Shown here one piece after another: positions 15,678 to 21,819 of a stretch of 22,023 nucleotides of DNA (its first letter is position 1; each line of letters starts with the position of its first letter). Source of the stretch: Pseudomonadota bacterium (lineage in GTDB: Bacteria > Desulfobacterota > Anaeroferrophillalia > Anaeroferrophillales > Tharpellaceae); contig WFRP01000122.1 of assembly GCA_015486505.1 (NCBI GenBank), forward strand, positions 1 to 22,023, given 5' to 3'. The notes below the pieces were generated by a model. The model was not told the DNA's origin and made no database searches. It worked only from the letters and a program-made list of their open reading frames with translations. The position numbers were made by a program, and so were the translations under genes.

Positions 15678-15912
15678 TTTTGCCGCGGCCGAATTTCAAG
15701 TTTTAGCTGGTTGCTAATCTTGTTGCTAATGATGAACTGCCGATGGTGATTACAACTCAACTTTCTGAGTTAGGTCAACTGATTGATATTTATTGTTAAA
15801 AATATTATGCCTGCGGTTTCTCCCGGTGTCTTTGCGTCTTGGCGGGAGACAAAAAAGCAGTTATCCCGCAAAGACGTCTATGCCCTTCAGGGTGCCGGGG
15901 CGGAAAGAAGAT

Positions 15913-15959
15913 AAGAAAAAATCATTTGCAAGAAAAAATCATTTGCAAGAAAATATCAT
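15913..15959 (+). repeat. 17-bp tandem repeat inside family C copy 2
   Basis: AAGAAAAAATCATTTGC occurs at 15913-15929 and 15930-15946, with a shorter, diverged third unit to 15959. Copy 1 has only one equivalent unit, so this is a local expansion. Confidence 0.8.
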
Positions 15960-15981
15960 AAAGCCTGTAAAAACAAGCAAT

Positions 15982-15987
15982 TATAAT
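15982..15987 (+). promoter_or_regulatory. Candidate -10 box (TATAAT) in the family C end
   Basis: A perfect TATAAT lies 25 bases before the ATG at 16013, at the same element position as TATAGT in copy 1. GGAAAG and GTTGAG between it and the ATG could act as a weak ribosome-binding site. No convincing -35 box was found. Confidence 0.35.
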
Positions 15988-16012
15988 AAATCGGAAAGTT
16001 GAGTTAAGATAC

Positions 16013-17269
16013 ATGGCAGTTGATTATGATGTGGCTTGCCGGGAGAATGATTTAGGGGCCCTGTTGTCCGCGTCCTTTCTGCAGCGGGAAGGGTGTCGGA
16101 TCTTGTTGCTGCCGGCGTTGTCTGAAAGTTTGCCGGAGCCTGATTTTCTGGTGCCGGTGGTTCGGGGCTATCCGGCCCGGCTGTTGGCGGATTTTATCGA
16201 TCTGGAATTGCCGGCAGAGCCTTTTTTTTCCTGGCAATCCGGTACGGAAGTTAAATTTTGGTCAAGTTCGGCAGCGGTGTCCGGCGCGGTTTCTGAAATT
16301 GAAACATCAACTCTCAACTCGGAAATGTGGCGGCAGCTGGAAGAATTGTGGCAGTTGATTGATAACTGCATGGCGCGGAATCTGAATATGCCGGCGAGCT
16401 CAATCAGCGGTTTCTGGCAGATGTTCAAGCTGCTGCTGCGGAGTGAATTGCTGCGCGAGAGCCGCCGCCATACTTTGGCGAGTTGGCTTAACGCTGCCGG
16501 TATCGCTCCGGCGGAGCAGTATCGATGGCAATCGCTGGTACCATTGCTTTCACTTTATCGTTTTAATAGCTTGCCGCTTTTAGCCTTTGCCTATGGCGTG
16601 AAAACCCTGCTCCAGCCCGCGGCCCTGGTCAATATCGCGGCGCTTAAACATAAGTTGTTGACCAGATTGATTGCCGAAGGGGCGGAATTGACGACTGCGG
16701 CGGCGGGGCCGGTTTTTGACGGCAAATGGTATATCGGCATCGGTAATGACAATATGGTTTCCCGTCGTTCAACGGTTTATCTGGCGGATGCAAACCCAGA
16801 TTGTCTGCGCCGGGAAGTGCCGGTTGCTGACCAGCGTTATGATTTCAAACGTCAGCTCAGGCTGGAAGATCCGGGTTTTTTGCATCGGCAGGTCGAATAT
16901 CACAAGCCGCTTGCGCCTTCTGAGAGGACGGCCTTGTATCATCTTGAATGCGGAGAGTCCGCCGACTTGACCGGTTCCCGGTTTTTTGCTCCGGCTGCGC
17001 TTTCCGGTAAGGGAGATGGCCAGAGTCCGCCGCTGATGTGCCATAGTTGGCAGGCGGTTACCGCCGATGCCGTTGTTGCTGCTGGTGACTGCTGGGGTTG
17101 GCAGCCGCGGCTGCCGGCAATGATGGGGGGTGGCTTCCTTCCTTTAACCGGAAGTTTTTGTCGTTTTTATCGGGTCGGCTGGCATAATTTGCCGGGTTTC
17201 GGGCTGGGTGGTCTGGTCTGCAGTGCCCGCCAGGCGGCCTCTTTAATACTGGCGGATGAAATTATGTAG
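16013..17269 (+). CDS. Degenerate FAD-dependent oxidoreductase-like protein (phytoene desaturase/amine oxidase fold)
   Basis: A 418-residue protein with no clear functional name. The beginning, YDVACRENDLGALLSASFLQREG then CRILLLP, lines up with the Rossmann start of phytoene-desaturase-like flavoproteins (YDVVVIGSGLGGLLAAALLAREG..VLLLE). The GxGxxG glycines and the ribose-binding acid at the end of strand 2 are missing. A mid-region TRLIAEGAELT...DGKWYIGI and VYLADANPD looks like the substrate/FAD loop domain, and the end PGFGLGGLVCSARQAASLIL matches the C-terminal FAD-contact motif (G.GL.G...SGR.AA..I). A non-catalytic relative or a decaying enzyme is likely (inference). ATG 16013 directly follows family C copy 2; flgA lies downstream, separated by a family A element. 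Confidence 0.6.
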   Translation: MAVDYDVACRENDLGALLSASFLQREGCRILLLPALSESLPEPDFLVPVVRGYPARLLADFIDLELPAEPFFSWQSGTEVKFWSSSAAVSGAVSEIETSTLNSEMWRQLEELWQLIDNCMARNLNMPASSISGFWQMFKLLLRSELLRESRRHTLASWLNAAGIAPAEQYRWQSLVPLLSLYRFNSLPLLAFAYGVKTLLQPAALVNIAALKHKLLTRLIAEGAELTTAAAGPVFDGKWYIGIGNDNMVSRRSTVYLADANPDCLRREVPVADQRYDFKRQLRLEDPGFLHRQVEYHKPLAPSERTALYHLECGESADLTGSRFFAPAALSGKGDGQSPPLMCHSWQAVTADAVVAAGDCWGWQPRLPAMMGGGFLPLTGSFCRFYRVGWHNLPGFGLGGLVCSARQAASLILADEIM

Positions 17270-17276
17270 TTTAAGT

Positions 17277-17626
17277 GTAATTATTCAGCCAAATTTTACT
17301 CCCCGCCTTCTGGAGGGGGCGGGGGTGGTTTTTCGTAAGCGGTTGCGGAAACGATTTCGTTGTTTTTCGGAAGCGAGCGGGAGCCCATTAGTACCTTACA
17401 GGTTATTTTCGGTTTGAAAAAACAAGAAAATGTTCTGATAAGAGTACTTATTTGCGGGCTGCAAGGCTCCGTTTGGGTTGCGGGATCGGTTCCCGCATTA
17501 GCATTGCAACTGTTTGAGCGTAAGCGAGTTTTGCAAGGCGGGCGCAGCGCGCGTAAGGAAAAACAGAAATCTTAACGCCTAGCGGAGAAAAACCGCGCCC
17601 GACCCCGGATTCGGCTGAATAGTTAC
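17277..17626 (+). mobile_element. Family A MITE-like element, copy 3, interrupted by a family B element (350 bp)
   Basis: Left end GTAATTATTCAGCC (one base off consensus, 17277) and right end GGCTGAATAGTTAC (17626). The A sequence is continuous with copies 1, 2 and 4, except that 110 bases (17391-17500) interrupt GAGCCCATTA-GCATTGCAACTG. Without that insert it is 240 bp, the full-length form. It fills the gap before flgA, and its right end lies 13 bases before the flgA start codon. Confidence 0.88.
17391..17500 (+). repeat. Family B structured element, copy B5 (short form), nested in family A
   Basis: GTACCTTACAGG through CCCGCATTA, inserted into an intact family A sequence; the uninterrupted site exists at the same position in copies 1, 2 and 4. 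CATTAG occurs at both junctions, so the exact edge can shift by up to 6 bases. Hairpin 1 is reduced to ATTTTC/GAAAAT, hairpin 2 is GGGCT-GCAA-GGCTC with two G-U pairs, and hairpin 3 is GCGGGA-TCGGT-TCCCGC. It is in sense with flgA. Confidence 0.88.
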
Positions 17627-17639
17627 AAAAGGATTTTGA

Positions 17640-18380
17640 ATGAAATCGACTGATAAAAAATGTTTGTTTGCCGGCATCAGTTTACAGATTTTATTGCTGT
17701 TGTTCGGTGGTGCGGTTTACGCGACACCGGCACCGGAGAGCGCGGAACTGCTGCAGAATTGTCACCGGGAGATTGTTGCCGCCGTCCAAAAAAATCTGGC
17801 CGGGGTTGAAGATTTACAGGTTGAGGGTTTTGCTGATATTGACGCGTGGCTGTCGGGCATCGATGCTGATTCTCAGGTTTTAATTCTTAAATTGGGTTGC
17901 TGGAACCGGCATAACGGTGTGCTTCCGGTGCAGCTGCTTTTGTCCAGGAGTAACGGTCGCGAAGCGCGGCGCTGGTTTAAACTGCGGCTGCGGGGCCGGG
18001 AGCGGGTTCTGCTGGCCCGGCGGGATTTGCGCCGGGGCGAGCCGGTTCGCAGTGCGGATTTTGTCAGCCGCCTGGTTGATTGTCAAAGCCTGAAACGGGA
18101 AATCGTAAATTTTATTCCGGAAAAGATGGTTTACCAGTTAACCCGCAATCTCAAAGCGGGAGAGCCGCTGCCGGCTAAGCGCCTGCAGCCGTTTCGTATG
18201 GTTCGGCGGGGTGAGTTGGTTCATGTGGTTCTGGATCAGGGGGGGATTAAGGTCTCGACCCGGGGGCAGGCTATGGGCAACGGCGCCCTGCAGGATATTA
18301 TTACAGTAAAAAATCCGACGTCGAAAAAATATTATCAGGCCCGGGTGGTGGGGCCGGGAGAAGTTATTGTTACTTATTGA
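17640..18380 (+). CDS. flgA: Flagellar basal body P-ring formation protein FlgA
   Basis: Periplasmic chaperone needed to assemble the FlgI P-ring. It has 246 residues. The signal peptide is about 1-28 (basic start, then ISLQILLLLFGGAVYA). The C-terminal half holds the SAF-type domain: VLLARRDLRRGEPVRSADFV, LTRNLKAGEPLPAKRLQPF, RRGELVHVVLDQGGIKVSTRGQAM and the closing ITVKNPTSKKYYQARVVGPGEVIV, as in FlgA proteins. ATG 17640 is preceded by AAAAGGA. The stop overlaps a TTG frame of the next gene, and flgH begins 20 bases later, so the ring genes form one operon. Upstream, where flgF/flgG are often found, lies family A copy 3. Confidence 0.93.
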   Translation: MKSTDKKCLFAGISLQILLLLFGGAVYATPAPESAELLQNCHREIVAAVQKNLAGVEDLQVEGFADIDAWLSGIDADSQVLILKLGCWNRHNGVLPVQLLLSRSNGREARRWFKLRLRGRERVLLARRDLRRGEPVRSADFVSRLVDCQSLKREIVNFIPEKMVYQLTRNLKAGEPLPAKRLQPFRMVRRGELVHVVLDQGGIKVSTRGQAMGNGALQDIITVKNPTSKKYYQARVVGPGEVIVTY

Positions 18381-18400
18381 AGGTTAACAAGGTGGTTGTA

Positions 18401-19135
18401 ATGAAAAAGTATAATAGCTGTTGCGTTATTGGCGGAATACTGTTGTTTGTCCTGCTGGCTCTGGCCGGTTGCGGGCATGACACGGCCGGTTCCCAGGCGG
18501 CCGTGCCGGTTTTAAGACCCACGGCCCCGGTTCCCGCTGATGATATGCCGAAACCGGCGCCGCGCTACCGCAATGGTTCTCTGGTTAATCTGGATAGCGG
18601 CGATCATGGTGATTTTGTGCAGGTATTCAGTTCCCGGCGCGCCCGTTATGTCAATGATATTGTTTATGTCCTGGTTTCCGAACAGTTTAAGGGCACCGGG
18701 TCGGCATCGACTTCCAGTGACGGTAAAAACAGTTCCAAATATTCGGTTCCGACCCTGTTTTCTTTGAAACAGTATCTCGGCGATTTGGGCGATATGGATG
18801 ACTGGCTCGAGGTTGAGCGCAGTAATAAAACCGCGGGCAGCGGCGCCACAAGCCGCAGTAATACTTTGACGGCCAAGATTGCGGCCCGGGTAACCGAAAT
18901 TCTGCCGAATGGCGATTTTCGCATTATCGGGACCCATTTTACCAAAGTAAATAATGAAGATCATTATGTGACGATTTCGGGGATTATTCGGCCCAGCGAT
19001 ATTTCCGCCAACAACTATATCCTTTCGTCGGCGATTGCCGACGCCCGGATTGAGTATAGCGGTGACGGGACCATCGGCACCAAGCAGCGGGTCGGTTGGG
19101 GCACGAAAATTTTAGATTTGGTCTGGCCGTTTTGA
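18401..19135 (+). CDS. flgH: Flagellar L-ring protein FlgH (lipoprotein)
   Basis: Outer-membrane ring of the basal body, proving a diderm envelope. It has 244 residues from ATG 18401, with AAGGTGG six bases upstream; a TTG eight codons earlier, overlapping the flgA stop, is not needed. The lipoprotein signal has LAGC with Cys 24 as acylation site. FlgH landmarks are GSLVNLDSGDHGDFVQVFSSRRARYVNDIVYVLVSEQ, the Ser/Thr-rich stretch, LTAKIAARVTEILPNGDFRIIGTHFTKVNNEDHYVTISGIIRP and the final GTKQRVGWGTKILDLVWPF. It is located between flgA and flgI. Confidence 0.95.
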   Translation: MKKYNSCCVIGGILLFVLLALAGCGHDTAGSQAAVPVLRPTAPVPADDMPKPAPRYRNGSLVNLDSGDHGDFVQVFSSRRARYVNDIVYVLVSEQFKGTGSASTSSDGKNSSKYSVPTLFSLKQYLGDLGDMDDWLEVERSNKTAGSGATSRSNTLTAKIAARVTEILPNGDFRIIGTHFTKVNNEDHYVTISGIIRPSDISANNYILSSAIADARIEYSGDGTIGTKQRVGWGTKILDLVWPF

Positions 19136-19170
19136 GAACTTTCGAAGTCGGATTAGAGGGTTTGCAGATT

Positions 19171-20277
19171 ATGAGAAATTTTTGCGGGCAGTGGATTGCT
19201 TTCTTTTTTGTCGGGTTGCTGTTGGTGCAGCCGGCATCGGCAGCCAGAGTAAAAGATATTGCTCATATCAAAGGGGTCAGGAGCAATCAGCTGGTCGGTT
19301 ATGGCCTTGTCGTCGGTCTGGACGGTACCGGAGATGATACAAAAAAAGGTAAATTTGCCAGTGAGGCGATGGCCAATATGCTGGATAAGTTCGGAATTTC
19401 AGTAAGCGCCGCCAGTATCGATCTTGATAACGCGGCGGCGGTGATGCTGACCGCGGAGCTGCCGCCGTTCGCAAGCAACGGTTCCCGGATTGATGTGCTG
19501 GTTTCATCGATTGGCGATGCCAAAAGCCTGCAGGGCGGGACTTTGATGCTGACCCCGCTTCGGGGTCCCGACGGCCGGGTTTACGCAATGGCGCAGGGAC
19601 CGCTGTCGGTGGGCGGTTTCAGCCTCGGCGGCGGCGGGGGCAAGGCGGCCAAAAACCATCCGACGGTCGGCCGGATCGCGAATGGGGCGATCGTTGAGCG
19701 GGAGCCGCCGTCAACCATGTTTACTGATGGAAAAATTATTTTAACCCTGAATCAACCGGATTTTATGACGGTTTCACGGTTGGCCAAGGCGGTTAATAAG
19801 GTGTTTCAGCATAACATAGCGACGCCGCTTGATGCCGGAACCGTTGCCGTTATACCGCCCGGCAATGATCGCGGGGTTCTGATTCCGTTTCTCGCCGTAG
19901 TTGAAAACCTGCAGGTGGCGCCGGATGTCCGGGCCCGGGTCGTGATAGACGAACGGACCGGCACCGTGGTTGTCGGCCGGAATGTAATGCTTGATGATGT
20001 GGCTGTGGCCCACGGTAATCTCAGTATTCAGATCTCGGCGATGCCGCTGGTTTCCCAGCCGCCGGCTTTTTCGGAGGGTAAGACTGTCGCCACGGTCGGT
20101 AAGCAGATTACGGCCAGTGAAGAATCGGGCAAACTGATTGTGGTGCCGCACGGGGTCAGTATTGATGATCTGGTAAAAGCCCTGAATGCGATCGGGGTGT
20201 CGCCGCGTGATTTAATCGCGATTTTTCAGGCAATCAAAGCCTCCGGCGCCCTGCATGCCGAGCTCGAAGTAATTTGA
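19171..20277 (+). CDS. flgI: Flagellar P-ring protein FlgI
   Basis: Periplasmic ring protein around the rod, 368 residues from ATG 19171 (AGAGGG upstream). A Sec signal peptide (RNFCGQWIAFFFVGLLLVQ) ends at PASA near residue 24. The mature protein begins ARVKDIAHIKGVRSNQLVGYGLVVGLDGTGDD, the diagnostic FlgI start. The internal LTAELPPFASNGSRIDVLVSSIGDA and ending DLVKALNAIGVSPRDLIAIFQAIKASGALHAEL are also standard. An in-frame upstream start at 19096 would overlap flgH by 40 bases and put residues before the signal peptide, so it is rejected. Confidence 0.97.
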   Translation: MRNFCGQWIAFFFVGLLLVQPASAARVKDIAHIKGVRSNQLVGYGLVVGLDGTGDDTKKGKFASEAMANMLDKFGISVSAASIDLDNAAAVMLTAELPPFASNGSRIDVLVSSIGDAKSLQGGTLMLTPLRGPDGRVYAMAQGPLSVGGFSLGGGGGKAAKNHPTVGRIANGAIVEREPPSTMFTDGKIILTLNQPDFMTVSRLAKAVNKVFQHNIATPLDAGTVAVIPPGNDRGVLIPFLAVVENLQVAPDVRARVVIDERTGTVVVGRNVMLDDVAVAHGNLSIQISAMPLVSQPPAFSEGKTVATVGKQITASEESGKLIVVPHGVSIDDLVKALNAIGVSPRDLIAIFQAIKASGALHAELEVI

Positions 20278-20306
20278 TTTTGTAGAATTTTTGTTTTTTT
20301 ATCTTC

Positions 20307-20322
20307 TGGTACAAGCATTGCA
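20307..20322 (+). promoter_or_regulatory. Sigma-54 (RpoN) promoter upstream of flgJ
   Basis: CTGGTACAAGCATTGCA (from 20306) fits the RpoN consensus YTGGCACG-N4-TTGCW with two differences. The GG and GC dinucleotides have the exact 12-base offset, and the site lies in the flgI-flgJ gap. Transcription would start near 20335, about 24 bases before the flgJ ATG. An upstream enhancer for an FlrC/FlgR-type activator was not searched for. Confidence 0.65.
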
Positions 20323-20358
20323 GTATAGCTTGTCAGGAGAGTTTTCAGGAGGAAGAAA

Positions 20359-20721
20359 ATGCCTAGTGGGATTCTCCCGAGTGTCGGATTGGCGGCGGCT
20401 CAGGTTGCGGCCGGGGATGCGCGGCGGCAAAAGTTGCAGGCTGAAATCGGGCTCGCGGAAGCTGACGGCAGCCGGGCTGAGCCGGCGGCAAAATTGCAGA
20501 AAGCCTGCGCCGGGTTTGAAGCGATTTTCATCAACACGCTTCTGCAGGAAATGCGTAAAACCGTGCCGGATGACGGATTTCTGCCGACCAGTAATGCCGC
20601 CCGTACCTGGCAACAGCTCTTTGACAACCAGTTAGCCGAAACCCTGGCCTCGCGACAGGAGATAGGGGTCGCAAAAATGCTTTATCAGCAGCTGCAGCAG
20701 GGGGTGCACGAAAAAAAATGA
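20359..20721 (+). CDS. flgJ: FlgJ-type rod-binding protein (no muramidase domain)
   Basis: A 120-residue protein matching the N-terminal rod-binding domain of FlgJ, the rod cap or scaffold in the periplasm. The core KLQKACAGFEAIFINTLLQEMRKTVPDDGFL and ARTWQQLFDNQLAETLASRQEIGVAKMLYQQL is the family signature. The peptidoglycan-hydrolase domain of enterobacterial FlgJ is absent, as is usual outside gammaproteobacteria. ATG 20359 has a strong AGGAGG seven bases upstream. It is likely started by its own sigma-54 promoter at 20307, and also by read-through from flgI. Confidence 0.9.
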   Translation: MPSGILPSVGLAAAQVAAGDARRQKLQAEIGLAEADGSRAEPAAKLQKACAGFEAIFINTLLQEMRKTVPDDGFLPTSNAARTWQQLFDNQLAETLASRQEIGVAKMLYQQLQQGVHEKK

Positions 20722-20729
20722 AAAACCCC

Positions 20730-20756
20730 TAAAGTTTTATCTCATCCGGCCGATAT
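20730..20756 (+). promoter_or_regulatory. Sigma-28 (FliA) promoter of flgM
   Basis: TAAAGTTT begins at 20730 and GCCGATAT at 20749, with 15 bases between TAAA and GCCGATAT. This is one base from the TAAA-N15-GCCGATAA consensus. It begins nine bases after the flgJ stop. flgM and flgN would be class III genes, so FlgM would control its own synthesis through FliA. Confidence 0.85.
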
Positions 20757-20798
20757 ATATCTACGAATGCATTTACGTTCTGAATTTGAGGTGTAGAT

Positions 20799-21119
20799 AT
20801 GAGTATCGGTAATGTTGGTTCCGCACTTTACAGTGAGGCGCTGAAAGCGCTTGATGGAGCCCGGAAATCCGGAGTGGTAAAGAAAAGAGATGTTGCGGGC
20901 GCTGCAGGAGACAGCTCCGGCGCGAGTGATAAGGTGACAATCTCTTCGCAGGGAAACAGTCTTGGTCGTCTGGCGGAACTTGCCAAGGGCGCTCCGGAGA
21001 TTCGGAGTGAGAAAGTCGCTGAGCTTAAAAGCGCGTTGGAAGATGGTTCACTCAAGGTTGACAGTCGTGAACTTGCCGCCAAAATGTTTAAGGAGATGAG
21101 TCTCGAATCCTGGTTTTAG
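20799..21119 (+). CDS. flgM: Anti-sigma-28 factor FlgM
   Basis: Cytoplasmic inhibitor of FliA that is exported through the finished hook-basal body. It has 106 residues, close to E. coli's 97. The N-terminal half is flexible, Gly/Ala/Ser-rich and probably disordered. The C-terminal sigma-binding part is SDKVTISSQGNSLGRLAELAK, then RSEKVAELKSALEDGSLKVDSRELAAKMFKEM, the classic FlgM ending. ATG 20799 has GAGGTG five bases upstream. It lies directly behind the sigma-28 promoter at 20730. Confidence 0.94.
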   Translation: MSIGNVGSALYSEALKALDGARKSGVVKKRDVAGAAGDSSGASDKVTISSQGNSLGRLAELAKGAPEIRSEKVAELKSALEDGSLKVDSRELAAKMFKEMSLESWF

Positions 21120-21178
21120 GGTCGGCGCCGGTGGTTTGCCGGGCCCTGAAGAATAAAAAAATACAGATTGAATTTTAC

Positions 21179-21211
21179 AAGGCTCGGGATTGTCGAAAAG
21201 TTCCGGGCCTT
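21179..21211 (+). terminator. Hairpin between flgM and flgN (weak terminator or processing site)
   Basis: AAGGCTCGGGA pairs with TTCCGGGCCTT (11 pairs including two G-U) around an 11-base loop. The bases after it (GTTGCGTGATGG) are not a U tract, so intrinsic termination would be poor. It could lower flgN relative to flgM or stabilise the flgM message. Confidence 0.45.
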
Positions 21212-21291
21212 GTTGCGTGATGGGGCTGACTGGTTAAAGGATAAAACTTGTTGAAATGCTGGACTATGGTTTTTGTTGAAGGATGACGGTT

Positions 21292-21777
21292 ATGCTGCAG
21301 CACTATGATGAACTGGCAAGATTGCTCGAAAAAGAGGAGCAGGTTTTAGAGCAGGTGGCGGCTTTTTATAAAGAGCTGGCGGAGAGCCTGGAAACCGGTC
21401 AGTTGCCGGAGTTGGCGGAGCTTTTTGCCGGCGGCGCCCGGGCCCGCGATGAACTGCAGAAAATTACCAGCGCCAAAAAGGCATTGCTGGAGGAAATAAA
21501 GGTTGAAACCCTGCGTCAGCTCTTAGGCGCGAAATATCCGGCTAAAGTCCGGCGTCTGGTGAGTTTGAAAGGCGCGGCGATAGCGGCTCTGCGGCGGCAG
21601 ATTGCCGCCAGCAGTACGGTCATTACTCAATCCTTAGAGGTTCTGCAGGTGGTCAACCAGAGATTTTGTGATTTTTTCCAGCAGCTGCTGCCGGCGACAA
21701 TCTGCTATCGCGGTCAAGGAGCGATGGCCGATCCCGGCAATCGTTACAGCGGCGTGACCCTGAACAGTACGGTTTGA
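21292..21777 (+). CDS. flgN: FlgN-type flagellar export chaperone
   Basis: Cytoplasmic chaperone for the hook-filament junction proteins FlgK and FlgL. It has 161 residues from ATG 21292 and is almost wholly alpha-helical with coiled-coil character: ELARLLEKEEQVLEQVAAFYKELAESLETGQLPELAELF, then a long central helix, and the C-terminal ITQSLEVLQVVNQRFCDFFQQLLP. FlgN sequences are weakly conserved, so position after flgM and helix pattern carry the call. I prefer ATG 21292 because AAGGA lies eight bases upstream; the ATG at 21283 directly touches that site. flgK is expected beyond the right edge. Confidence 0.82.
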   Translation: MLQHYDELARLLEKEEQVLEQVAAFYKELAESLETGQLPELAELFAGGARARDELQKITSAKKALLEEIKVETLRQLLGAKYPAKVRRLVSLKGAAIAALRRQIAASSTVITQSLEVLQVVNQRFCDFFQQLLPATICYRGQGAMADPGNRYSGVTLNSTV

Positions 21778-21819
21778 CCCGCGGGTGGCGGGAGATTGGA
21801 TTTTTTTCAAGGATTTTTT

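Larger units (their letters stand above)
15757..16003 (+). mobile_element. Family C MITE-like element, copy 2 (247 bp)
   Basis: Begins CTCAACTTTCTGAGTTAGG (15757) and ends GAAAGTTGAG (16003). It aligns along most of its length with the reverse complement of copy 1, including ATGCCTGC, the CGCAAAGACG core and GACAAAAAGCAGTTATCCCGC. No clear target duplication is seen (ATTACAA left, TTAAGAT right). It contains a private insertion around 15880-15905 and a 17-base tandem repeat. The end lies nine bases before the next start codon, the same polarity as copy 1 relative to its gene. Confidence 0.7.

Noticed and set aside
17277..17626. Family A as an integron attC site or gene cassette border
   Set aside because: Perfect terminal inverted repeats and four dispersed copies in both orientations, with no integrase or cassette-like ORFs; the attC core words are absent.
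20291..20635. Alternative 114-codon frame overlapping flgJ
   Set aside because: The overlapping frame at 20359 has AGGAGG, matches the FlgJ rod-binding domain and fits the operon; the alternative is composition noise.
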